NCBI RefSeq assembly: GCF_900129935.1
Contig: NZ_FQXJ01000009.1
Location: forward strand, 1 to 64,000
DNA length: 64,000 nt
Direction: 5' to 3'
Source of the DNA: Desulfosporosinus lacus DSM 15449
GTDB lineage: Bacteria; Bacillota; Desulfitobacteriia; Desulfitobacteriales; Desulfitobacteriaceae
Position 1 is the stretch's first letter. Each line of letters begins with the position of its first letter. Of the stretch, positions 34,420 through 42,252 are shown in pieces. The notes under the pieces are model-generated. The model did not search any database, had not been told where the DNA came from, and was given only the letters and a program-made list of their open reading frames with translations. Position numbers and translations under genes: made by a program.

Positions 34420-35204
34420 TTCACGGTACTCCACTTGTTGCGTTTCAACTGATATATGAGTTGTAAATATCCCCAAATGGTTGCTCCAATTCTCATTTTA
34501 CTGGCACCCTTTTTTAGTTCATAGTGAAGTTTTAAGGGAACTTCGGTGACACGCTCTGCGAAAGGGGCAACTTTTAGCAATAGTTCAACCATCCCAGAAA
34601 AATTCCGACTCTTAATGATATTCGGTCCGTATTGTCGGGTTCCCTCGGCCAGCAATCTGAGTCGATATGCTCGATATCCACATGAATAATCCCGAACTCC
34701 CTTGATTGGTGCAAAAAACCGCATGACTCTTCCGGCTCCCCAAGACAGTCCTCTGCGCCCAAACGAAAGTCCGTGCTGCTCTCCGCCTTGAACATATCGT
34801 GAAGCAATCACTAGATCTGCACCTGAACAAATCTCATCATACAATACGGGAATACAGTCTGCAGGTTGAGTATTATCTGCATCCATGGTGATAACAATAT
34901 CAGGAGAATCTTGTTTTTCAGCGGGGAGCTTGTCCGGTGAATTGACTTGATAATTATGATTTAAAACGTATTGGAAACCACTGTTTATGGCTGCCCCTAA
35001 CCCTTGGTTTTGCTCATGATTAACTCCGTGCACGTTGTCATGTGTTTGGGCGTAATTCTGAATAACATCGAAAGTACTATCAGTACTTCCATCATTGACA
35101 ACAACGATTTGGTGAGGAATAGCCGCACAATTGTGATCTATATCTGCCAGTAATTCCGGAAGTGCTTGGTCCTCATTATACGCGGGTAAAACAATATATA
35201 GCAT
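34404..35204 (-). CDS. Polyprenyl-phosphate glycosyltransferase, GT2 (DPM1-like)
   Basis: 266 residues from ATG at 35204 (AAAGGGGGC upstream). It has the GT-A motifs IVLPAYNED, VVNDGSTDSTF, the metal-binding ITMDADNTQ and an ASRYVQGG segment. It has no membrane tail, like soluble dolichol-phosphate mannose synthases. It should transfer a sugar from a nucleotide donor to polyprenyl phosphate, feeding the GT39 enzyme encoded next. Confidence 0.88.
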   Translation of the reverse strand: MLYIVLPAYNEDQALPELLADIDHNCAAIPHQIVVVNDGSTDSTFDVIQNYAQTHDNVHGVNHEQNQGLGAAINSGFQYVLNHNYQVNSPDKLPAEKQDSPDIVITMDADNTQPADCIPVLYDEICSGADLVIASRYVQGGEQHGLSFGRRGLSWGAGRVMRFFAPIKGVRDYSCGYRAYRLRLLAEGTRQYGPNIIKSRNFSGMVELLLKVAPFAERVTEVPLKLHYELKKGASKMRIGATIWGYLQLIYQLKRNKWSTVKWAEE

Positions 35205-35254
35205 ACTTAACAATGCCCCCTTTCGGTTCATTGTTAGTATGCACAAAGTAGGGG

Positions 35255-35794
35255 TCAATAAAACACTTTAGTCACTATCCAGACCGAGATGATCAATCCA
35301 ATGATATCCGCCAGTAATCCTAATTTAAGTGCATAACGATACTTTTTGATTCCTACCGAGCCAAAATAGACTGTTAGCACAAAGAATGTGGTATCTGTAC
35401 TCCCTTGTAAAGTTGACGCTAAACGCCCGATGTAGGAATCCGGTCCATATTCATTAATTAGTTGTGTTGCTACTCCTAAGGCTCCCGATCCACTTAGAGG
35501 ACGCATAATTGCTAAAGGAATGATGGCAGCGAAATCAGCCTCCAGTCCTAAAAGGGCAAAAAGCGGTTGCAGCCAATGCGACAGTATATTTAAAGCACCG
35601 GAGTCTACAAACACTCTAATTGAGACAAGCATCCCAATTAAGAACGGAAGTATCCGCACACCTGTCTTAAAACCCTCTTCAGCTCCCTCTACAAACGACT
35701 CATAGACAGGAACCTTACGCAGATAGGCTGTCACCGGAATAAGTAATAAGAGAAGGGGAATTGCCCAGCGGGATATTTCTGCAATTACGTTCAT
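35255..35794 (-). CDS. spmB: Spore maturation protein B
   Basis: 179 residues from ATG at 35794 (AGGAGG upstream). Several membrane helices and the nucleoside-transporter-gate (Gate) motifs RPLSGSGALGV and GSTDTTFFVLTVYFGSVGI mark SpmB. In Bacillus SpmA and SpmB are needed for proper dehydration of the spore core. The start overlaps the spmA stop by 4 nt. Confidence 0.94.
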   Translation of the reverse strand: MNVIAEISRWAIPLLLLLIPVTAYLRKVPVYESFVEGAEEGFKTGVRILPFLIGMLVSIRVFVDSGALNILSHWLQPLFALLGLEADFAAIIPLAIMRPLSGSGALGVATQLINEYGPDSYIGRLASTLQGSTDTTFFVLTVYFGSVGIKKYRYALKLGLLADIIGLIISVWIVTKVFY

Positions 35795-36372
35795 GTCTTC
35801 CTCCTGTGACGTATAAAGTAATCCACTAAAATCGCCATGAACATAGCACATCCGGTTGCGACTATAGTCGTCCCAATAATTTCAGTAGGATTGGCTGAAT
35901 TTGCTTTTAATCGCACTCCAATAATCGTAGCCGGGATTAGGGTAATACAAGAAGTATTTAACGCTAAAAATGTAATCATGGCAGGGCTTGCCACATCAGG
36001 TGTAGGATTTTCCTTTTGGAGTTCTTGCATGGCCTTAAGTCCAAAGGGTGTTGCTGCATTACCTAACCCCAATATATTAGCGCTTAAATTCATAATAATA
36101 GCACCCAAGGCAGGACTATCAGGTCTAAGCGATGGAAACAGTCGCCGAATTGCTGGCCCAAAAATACGCGCAATCCCCTTAACTAGACCAGCTTCCTCTG
36201 CCAAACGCATAAGACCCAACCATAAACTCATCACGCCAATTAGTTCTATTGCAACCTCCACTCCGAGTTCTGCAGCCTTCATCGCAGATATTGTAACATT
36301 TTCAATGTGACCATTAAACGCAGAGACGATTATTCCGATCGCCAACATTAAAAGCCAGATGAGATTAACCAT
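35791..36372 (-). CDS. spmA: Spore maturation protein A
   Basis: 193 residues from ATG at 36372 (GGGGGTGGG upstream). It contains the Gate-domain motifs WLGLMRLAEEAGLV, MNLSANILGLGNAATPFG and ALNTSCITLIPATIIGVR, with four to five membrane helices. It works with SpmB during sporulation. It lies in an order ytfI-ytfJ-spmA-spmB, as in many spore formers. Confidence 0.95.
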   Translation of the reverse strand: MVNLIWLLMLAIGIIVSAFNGHIENVTISAMKAAELGVEVAIELIGVMSLWLGLMRLAEEAGLVKGIARIFGPAIRRLFPSLRPDSPALGAIIMNLSANILGLGNAATPFGLKAMQELQKENPTPDVASPAMITFLALNTSCITLIPATIIGVRLKANSANPTEIIGTTIVATGCAMFMAILVDYFIRHRRKT

Positions 36373-36413
36373 TTCCCACCCCCTGCCTAAAATGTATGAA
36401 AGGGACAAACAAA

Positions 36414-36437
36414 AAAGAACGAGATATCCCGTTCTTT
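36414..36437 (-). terminator. Terminator after ytfJ
   Basis: AAAGAACG and CGTTCTTT flank an 8-nt loop; on the minus strand TTTTTTG follows. Confidence 0.82.
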
Positions 36438-36470
36438 CTGCTTGATCCATATTCTCAGATTGCGACCTGT

Positions 36471-36914
36471 CTAGTCTCGGGCAATAATGATCTCGTCTGT
36501 AGTTCTCTTTTTCTTTTGAAACATACCTGTAATTCGCTCTAATAGATCTGGAACAGTATCAATCAAACGGTCAACTACCACATTACTATCGACAGGAAGA
36601 AGTCGAATGTTTCCGTTGCCGACAACCAAAAAGCCTACTGGCTGCACTGATACTCCTGCTCCGGCACCACCGCCAAACGGCAGAGCTGGACCTTGACCCG
36701 GTGTGCCTCCTCCAGAATTTCCTCCCTCTTTGTCATCAGGTGGAGCAAATTCGCTGCCGCCTGCTGCAAAACCGCATGAAACCTTGGAAATTGGAATAAT
36801 CACCGAACCGTCCGGGCTCTCAACCGGGTCGCCAACTATGGTATTAACGTCGACTATTTGTTGGATACTCTCCATCGCTGTTTTCATTAATGATTCAATC
36901 GGATGATTCCCCAT
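36471..36914 (-). CDS. ytfJ: GerW/YtfJ family sporulation protein
   Basis: 147 residues. Opens with HPIESLMKTAMESIQ, then VGDPVESPDGSVIIPISKVSCGFAAGG, a Gly-rich middle (PFGGGAGAGVSVQPVGFLVV) and a C-terminal basic segment, the usual layout of YtfJ/GerW. Family members sit in the forespore and support germination. The start overlaps the ytfI stop by 20 nt, so the two are coupled. Confidence 0.94.
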   Translation of the reverse strand: MGNHPIESLMKTAMESIQQIVDVNTIVGDPVESPDGSVIIPISKVSCGFAAGGSEFAPPDDKEGGNSGGGTPGQGPALPFGGGAGAGVSVQPVGFLVVGNGNIRLLPVDSNVVVDRLIDTVPDLLERITGMFQKKKRTTDEIIIARD

Positions 36915-37566
36915 GCATTGTCTTCCCCCTTATACCCCGCTTAAACGTTCGTAATAATCTCAGTCCTACGAAAATAATATGGCCTATTCTTAGATGGAAT
37001 ATGCATTGAATATCACAAAAGAAACCCTCTTTTTTAAACTGGGGAATTACTACTATTGCTGGAGATTGCACTTCCATCGTCACCTGTCTGTAAAGGTACG
37101 AGAAAGCAAACCCAAACATCGTCCAAAAAGATCCTGCTGCGATAGCTGTATGACATGCATCTTTGTACCCAATTTCAACTCGCCAATTGATCGACTTACA
37201 ATGAATCCCTCGATAAAACTGTCTCTTAATGCGATTTATGTGCTTCAACAGCATGGGAATGTTCTGCCACAGCCGGCTTAAAAAGCCGCGCCGTATATAG
37301 CGAATACGTGCAGTAGTCTTAGTCTTACGAGTTCCTCCTTTTGATTGTGCAACCTGTTCAAATTCAACCTGTGGTCCTTTTTCCCACTCTAATTGAAGGG
37401 TTGGAATCTGATAGTTTGCCCGCCATAATCCTTTAAAAGCACGAAAATCAATATCAATATGATCTTCTTCTTCGATACGACGGTATCGAAAATCTACTTG
37501 TACTTTTAAAACAAAGCTGATTAGCAGTAAGATAACCATAGCGAGCAATAACGCTAAAACTCGCAC
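36895..37566 (-). CDS. ytfI: DUF2953 protein YtfI
   Basis: 223 residues with an N-terminal membrane helix (VLALLLAMVILLLISFVL) and a DUF2953 body: VDFRYRR, a basic middle, GYKDACHTAIAAGSFWTMFGFAFSYLYR and FHLRIGHIIFVGLRLL. It normally precedes ytfJ in spore formers. Molecular function unknown. Confidence 0.88.
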   Translation of the reverse strand: MRVLALLLAMVILLLISFVLKVQVDFRYRRIEEEDHIDIDFRAFKGLWRANYQIPTLQLEWEKGPQVEFEQVAQSKGGTRKTKTTARIRYIRRGFLSRLWQNIPMLLKHINRIKRQFYRGIHCKSINWRVEIGYKDACHTAIAAGSFWTMFGFAFSYLYRQVTMEVQSPAIVVIPQFKKEGFFCDIQCIFHLRIGHIIFVGLRLLRTFKRGIRGKTMHGESSD

Positions 37567-37699
37567 CTAAACCCCTCCGTACTCCATTCATCATCCTAGA
37601 AACTGAGCTAAAGAACTTGGCCATAGCCAAGACTTTAGTCGGCGGCGATCGCCTCATTTGCACTGATATGCGCTGGCCATGACTCGAACAGAACAGGAC

Positions 37700-37859
37700 G
37701 TTCGAGACTAGAGCGCCGCCATGAATGGCAAGGCTCCGTGATGACCGAGTGCCCCTTCAGCCATGACACAAACATGGAAGTTCGAGTTAGTGCACCGCCA
37801 TGGAAGACAAGGTGCCGTGATGGCGAGAAGGGACACTCAGAAAGTATGTAACCGAAGCA
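37700..37859. repeat. Imperfect tandem 80-bp intergenic repeat
   Basis: GTTCGAG followed by an AGT/GCRCCGCCATG-type stretch and CCGTGATG occurs at 37700 and again at 37780, exactly 80 bp apart. A partial third copy upstream begins near 37661 (GGCCATGACTCGAACAG). Internal CGCCAT/ATGGCG pairs can fold. A minus-strand reading frame across it encodes repetitive residues and is probably not a gene. The rest of the 630-bp gap (37567-38196) is AT-rich; besides the repeat it holds a GGCGATCGCC palindrome near 37643 and no recognised gene. Confidence 0.6.
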
Positions 37860-38196
37860 TACTTTCTGTCTAGTGCTAAAAAGATAAGATTCCCCAGTTA
37901 ATGCAAAATTATGCAATAAGCAAGAAATCTTTCTTTCTCGCTATTCACGAGAGGGAATTATCCCCTAAATATTACCCGTATTTTAACTCAAACCTACAGA
38001 AACTAAACTGTTGAGTGCAATATAGCAATGATATTCCACTTCATTTGCAGTTATCCTTCTAAAGCTATACTATCAGTCATCAACTAATTGAACATCTTCT
38101 GCCTCCCCTTGTTAAATTTTGTGTTTAAACAAATTTGACAATTTATGCACCAATCAATGCATTAACCCAATAATATGTACTAAGGGGGGATACTGT

Positions 38197-39138
38197 ATGT
38201 CCGTTCAAATAAAATCTCAAGGCGAAATGTCAATCAGCAAAAATGTTGACAAGATCGGCTTTTCAACTCAGGAAACAGATAACTCTGAATTGGATAAAGC
38301 AATTGAAATCGCAGGTTATTCCTATGATTCAATTCAGGATATTTTCTATTCCATCATGAATCCTTGGCAAAGAAGTATTGGCTACTGCCGACTTTTTGAT
38401 GAAGCGGCAGCGCCACTGGGAATGATCATCGACTGTGAACCTATTCATTTCGAATACAATGAAAAAAAATGGATGATTGGATTTTGGAAAGGTCAGTATG
38501 ACTTAGTCACCGGGGGGGAAATAGGAGTTTATACCGGAGCACTGGATTTAAAGATACCTGGCTTCTTTACAGGTACCTTTTATAATTGTGCAAGCGATGC
38601 CGACCTGTTGCAGATGTCCTTTATCTTAAGGAAGAATGGAAATGTACTATTCACGCGGGAAGGAGAACATTGGTGGTTAACCGGTTTTAAGCTGGGCGAA
38701 TTCTCCGAACCCTCAGAGTTGACAATGGATATCAACATCACCTTGAAAAACAAGCTTATGCGTGATGCCTTTATCGGCGGTCTGCGAAAAACGGGATATT
38801 CAGCTAATGAATTTTCAATTGATGGAAACTCAGTAAGTTTTAGATTTGCTACTCCGCATTCAACGCAACCTATTACTCGCACCAACTCAACTGACAGAAT
38901 TATACAAAGGAAAAACGAACTGCTTTGCGAAAAATATCAAGAGATTACGAAAGAGTTTGACAGTCTCCAGGATAAAGTAAAAGCTATTGAAGAACAAGCC
39001 CCTGAACTATATCAAAAAATTCTTAAGATAGGGAAATCAAAACCATTACTCGAAGTCTATGAAACAGTTTTAGTTGTTATTATACTTGCAGTCGGAACCT
39101 ATCTGGCATCTCGAATAATCCTCGATGAAGGTAATTGA
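38197..39138 (+). CDS. DUF4474-domain protein with C-terminal membrane anchor
   Basis: 313 residues from ATG at 38197 (AAGGGGGG upstream; in-frame codons back to 38119 have no ribosome site). The DUF4474 core is clear: IGYCRLFDEAAAPLGMIIDCEP, WMIGFWKGQYDLVTGGEIGVY, then GTFYNCASDADLLQMSFIL. A coiled-coil-like stretch (about 240-285) and one terminal helix (TVLVVIILAVGTYLA) follow. The N-terminal domain should face the cytoplasm. The domain is found in clostridial proteins of unknown role. Monocistronic. Confidence 0.82.
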   Translation: MSVQIKSQGEMSISKNVDKIGFSTQETDNSELDKAIEIAGYSYDSIQDIFYSIMNPWQRSIGYCRLFDEAAAPLGMIIDCEPIHFEYNEKKWMIGFWKGQYDLVTGGEIGVYTGALDLKIPGFFTGTFYNCASDADLLQMSFILRKNGNVLFTREGEHWWLTGFKLGEFSEPSELTMDINITLKNKLMRDAFIGGLRKTGYSANEFSIDGNSVSFRFATPHSTQPITRTNSTDRIIQRKNELLCEKYQEITKEFDSLQDKVKAIEEQAPELYQKILKIGKSKPLLEVYETVLVVIILAVGTYLASRIILDEGN

Positions 39139-39174
39139 TTCTTTTTACAGTGTCATTGGCAATAGCTATGATAA

Positions 39175-39212
39175 ATAAAAGCAATCTCCAATTAAATGAA
39201 GATTGCTTTTAT
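39175..39212. terminator. Bidirectional terminator
   Basis: ATAAAAGCAATC (39175-39186) pairs with GATTGCTTTTAT (39201-39212); T-runs exist on both strands. It separates the DUF4474 gene from convergent scpB. Confidence 0.85.
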
Positions 39213-39224
39213 TATGTTTATCGG

Positions 39225-39773
39225 CTACTCTAGAGTGCTGGCCACCTCATCATCACTAAACGATCCTGCTTCTAAGTCTGGCATATCCTCAAGGGAACGC
39301 AAGCCAAAATGAAGTAAAAACTGCTCTGTCGTGGCATAAAGAATGGGTCGCCCCGGTCCATCCTTGCGACCTACATCTTTCACCAGACCTTTCTCAACTA
39401 GAGTTGCTAGGGCGCGATCAGATTGAACTCCTCTTATGAAGTCCACCTCTCCTCTCGTCACCGGTTGCTTGTAAGCAATGATAGAGAGCACTTCAAGCGC
39501 TGCATTGGAGAGAGCTTGTGCAGGTTGTTTATACAAAATTTCTATATAGCGCGCTACCTTGGGCTTCGTACCTAGTTTAAAGCCGCCATTAATCTCTAAA
39601 ATGGTTAATCCGCAGGAGTCTACAGCGTACCGAGTACGAAGCTCATAAAGAAGCTCTTTGATCATCGCTAAGTCTAACTCCAGAATCTCCCCGAGCAATT
39701 CTGGTGTCAGCGGATCCTTGGCAACAAATAAAAGAGCTTCTAAGGCAGCCGTTTCCGGTTCCCTAAATAGCAA
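39225..39773 (-). CDS. scpB: Segregation and condensation protein B
   Basis: 182 residues with ScpB winged-helix features (EALLFVAKDPLTPELLGEILE, ALEVLSIIAYKQPVTRGEVDFIRGV, GRKDGPGRPILYATTEQFLLHFGL). It joins ScpA and SMC in chromosome condensation. It lies 6 nt after scpA. Confidence 0.95.
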   Translation of the reverse strand: MLFREPETAALEALLFVAKDPLTPELLGEILELDLAMIKELLYELRTRYAVDSCGLTILEINGGFKLGTKPKVARYIEILYKQPAQALSNAALEVLSIIAYKQPVTRGEVDFIRGVQSDRALATLVEKGLVKDVGRKDGPGRPILYATTEQFLLHFGLRSLEDMPDLEAGSFSDDEVASTLE

Positions 39774-39779
39774 TTCTAT

Positions 39780-40547
39780 CTACTCCTCTTCCGTGAATTC
39801 CCAGGCTTTTTCAGTTGGATATAACATAATCTCGCTAAGCAGTGTTACTTGCTCAGCGCGCACCTTTCCAGATTTCAAAAGTTCTAACAACGCCAAGAAA
39901 GATACAATCATTTCCATACGCGTTCCTATTCTCATGAGCTGGTTAAAACGAAGCCCCTTCGGATGAAGCAAAACACGACGCAAAACATCTGCAAGCATAA
40001 TGTCAATCGCAATTTCGTCCGGTTCAACGTATCTAATTTCTTCCCCTTTTTCGGCACGTTCAATTACTCTGCAAAACGCTTGCCATAAATCATCAAAATC
40101 TATGCCCTTAAGAGGATCTTCCGGTTTGACATTGGTCAATAACCCCTCGACATTGATTTCGCGATAATAGGATCGTCCTGATGAGGTTTCCAAGTTCTCA
40201 AGTACTTTAGCCGCTTGTTTAAAGGCCCTGTAGGCCAGTAAGCGTTCAACCAGTTCCTGTCGTAAATCTTCCTCTTCGACCGGATTTTGCTCACTTTTTG
40301 GGGGTTTTGGCAAAAGCTCGCGTGATTTAATATAGAGTAACTGAGCTGCAAGCACCAGAAATTCTGTGGTAACTTCCATGTCCATAGATTCCATTTGGCG
40401 TACAGCTTCCACAAATTGGTCAGCAACTCGTGCAATCGGGATATCATAGATATCCACTTTTTCTTGTTGAATAAGAGTTAACAACAAATCAAGCGGGCCC
40501 TGGTAGGCAGGAAGTTCGACCTGATGACCAGTGTTTTCACGTTCCAT
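39780..40547 (-). CDS. scpA: Segregation and condensation protein A
   Basis: 255 residues from ATG at 40547, where the start overlaps the trpS stop as TAATG. Kleisin features: AYQGPLDLLLTLIQQEKVDIYDI at the N-terminus, VLAAQLLYIKSRELLP, and the C-terminal winged helix VSFLALLELLKSGKVRAEQ. There is hardly any ribosome site of its own, so it depends on coupling to trpS. A longer in-frame extension upstream lies inside trpS and lacks kleisin similarity. Confidence 0.94.
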   Translation of the reverse strand: MERENTGHQVELPAYQGPLDLLLTLIQQEKVDIYDIPIARVADQFVEAVRQMESMDMEVTTEFLVLAAQLLYIKSRELLPKPPKSEQNPVEEEDLRQELVERLLAYRAFKQAAKVLENLETSSGRSYYREINVEGLLTNVKPEDPLKGIDFDDLWQAFCRVIERAEKGEEIRYVEPDEIAIDIMLADVLRRVLLHPKGLRFNQLMRIGTRMEMIVSFLALLELLKSGKVRAEQVTLLSEIMLYPTEKAWEFTEEE

Positions 40548-41521
40548 TACAGCCCCATGACGCAACGAACTTCTTTCATTGTCTCTGAGGTGGTTACCCG
40601 CGCACGCTGGGCACCTTCTTCTAAGACCTTTTCCACTCGACCGGGCTCTTCCCAATAAGCACGCCTTTCTCTAAAAGGACTTATTAACTTCTCTAAATTC
40701 TCTGCCAGATGCCGTTTACACGCCACACAGCCCACTTTTCCTGCGCGACATTTTTCTTCTACCTCGGCAACTTCCGGAGTGTAGATTTTATGGAATTTAT
40801 CCACGACACAAACTTCAGGGTGACCCGGATCATCTTTTCGCAGCCGAGCTGGATCTGTTACCATTTGTTGCACTCTCGTCTTAATCTCCTCAGAAGAAGC
40901 CGTAAGGGATATGGCATTATGATAACTCTTACTCATCTTCCGCCCGTCAACCCCAGGCAAGAGAGGTACTTTGCCCACAAGATCTTTAGGTTCGGGAAAC
41001 ACTGGTCCATAAAGATGATTAAACCGTCGAGCAATCTCCCGGCAAAGCTCGACATGCGGAATTTGATCTTCTCCGACCGGCACCACATTTGCTTTATAAA
41101 CCAAAATATCTGCGGCCATTAAGAGAGGATACCCTAAGAATCCGTAAGTTCCAAGATCTTTTCCCTGTTGGCTTAATTGTTGAATTTGATCCTTGTAGGT
41201 TGGTACCCGTTCCAGCCATGATAAGGGGGTAAACATAGAAAATAGCAAATGAAGCTCAGCGTGTTCTTTAACTGCAGACTGTAAAAAGATAGCACTCTTT
41301 TGAGGGTCAATTCCCACACTAAGCCAATCTAAAGCTATCTCCCTCCTTAAGCTGGAAAAGTCTAATCTGTCTTCATACCCTGTTGTCAAGGCATGCAAAT
41401 CTACGATCGAAAAATAGCTTTCATAATCCTCCTGTAATGTCACCCAGTTCTGAATCACACTCAGGTGCCCAATATGTAATGCCCCTGTCGGACGCATTCC
41501 ACTAAATATTCTTCCCTTCAT
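40547..41521 (-). CDS. trpS: Tryptophanyl-tRNA synthetase
   Basis: 324 residues of the class I enzyme: FSGMRPTGALHIGHL (HIGH motif), VGEDQIPHVELCREIARRFN and the KMSKS loop GRKMSKSYHN. It charges tRNA-Trp. It sits between the site-2 protease and scpA in a five-gene minus-strand run. No T-box leader is seen in the 66-nt gap upstream. Confidence 0.96.
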   Translation of the reverse strand: MKGRIFSGMRPTGALHIGHLSVIQNWVTLQEDYESYFSIVDLHALTTGYEDRLDFSSLRREIALDWLSVGIDPQKSAIFLQSAVKEHAELHLLFSMFTPLSWLERVPTYKDQIQQLSQQGKDLGTYGFLGYPLLMAADILVYKANVVPVGEDQIPHVELCREIARRFNHLYGPVFPEPKDLVGKVPLLPGVDGRKMSKSYHNAISLTASSEEIKTRVQQMVTDPARLRKDDPGHPEVCVVDKFHKIYTPEVAEVEEKCRAGKVGCVACKRHLAENLEKLISPFRERRAYWEEPGRVEKVLEEGAQRARVTTSETMKEVRCVMGL

Positions 41522-41587
41522 ATTTACACCCCTTTTGTAAATCTCTGGTCACTCTTGACCAACAACCTCTGATTCTGTCTATTACCT

Positions 41588-42244
41588 TCACCCTAGAAAT
41601 GGTGTTAATAGTAATGTAATGATTTTCTGATAAACCAGCAATATTCCAAATACCGCAGGAGAAAGTACTTTTCCGAGAATATCTGTGAAGAGAAGTACGA
41701 TTAGAATAATCATCCCATACTGTTCAACCATGTTCAACTGGGGAGCAAACCGTTCAGGCAACAGCCCACTAAGTACGCCAAAACCATCGAGAGGAGGAAT
41801 CGGCAGAAGATTAAAAACTCCTAAACCAAGATTCATATAGACGATAGACTCGAAAACAAGATAGATAATATCATACCACTCTGAACCTTGAATCCAAAGC
41901 ATGGTCACAAACCATAACAGCATTACCACAAAGGCCACGATCAAATTCATAACCGAACCTGCCAACGATACCATAATTTGCCCGCGCCTCTTGTCCCCTC
42001 GGTAATAATGAGGATTAGTCATAACGGGCTTTGCCCAACCAAATCGATATAAGAGCGCCATAAGGGTTCCAAAAAGATCTAAGTGCACGAAAGGGTTTAA
42101 GGTTAAACGCCCCTGACTTCGCGGTGTCGGGTCCCCTAAACGGTCAGCCACCCAAGCATGAGCAAACTCATGAAAGGCAAACCCTATCATCAAAGCAGGA
42201 ATATTCGCGATAATAGTGACTAAATTGAAATCGAACAAATTCAT
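41588..42244 (-). CDS. Site-2 protease family membrane metalloprotease (M50)
   Basis: 218 residues with five to six membrane helices. HEFAHAW is the HExxH zinc site; NLGLGVFNLLPIPPLDGFGVL is the NPDG-type second motif. Such YwhC/rhomboid-like M50 proteins cut within membranes; the target is unknown. It is 8 nt after the tRNA nucleotidyltransferase gene. Confidence 0.93.
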   Translation of the reverse strand: MNLFDFNLVTIIANIPALMIGFAFHEFAHAWVADRLGDPTPRSQGRLTLNPFVHLDLFGTLMALLYRFGWAKPVMTNPHYYRGDKRRGQIMVSLAGSVMNLIVAFVVMLLWFVTMLWIQGSEWYDIIYLVFESIVYMNLGLGVFNLLPIPPLDGFGVLSGLLPERFAPQLNMVEQYGMIILIVLLFTDILGKVLSPAVFGILLVYQKIITLLLTPFLG

Positions 42245-42252
42245 ACCTCCTT

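Noticed and set aside
37635-37916. 93-codon open frame on the minus strand
   Set aside because: It is produced by the 80-bp DNA repeat, has repetitive residues and no ribosome site.
40548-40655. Longer N-terminal extension of ScpA into trpS
   Set aside because: The extension is arginine- and cysteine-rich out-of-frame trpS sequence; kleisin similarity begins at the ATG at 40547.
41522-41587. T-box leader for trpS
   Set aside because: Only 66 nt separate trpS from the upstream gene, with no T-box consensus; the gene appears cotranscribed.
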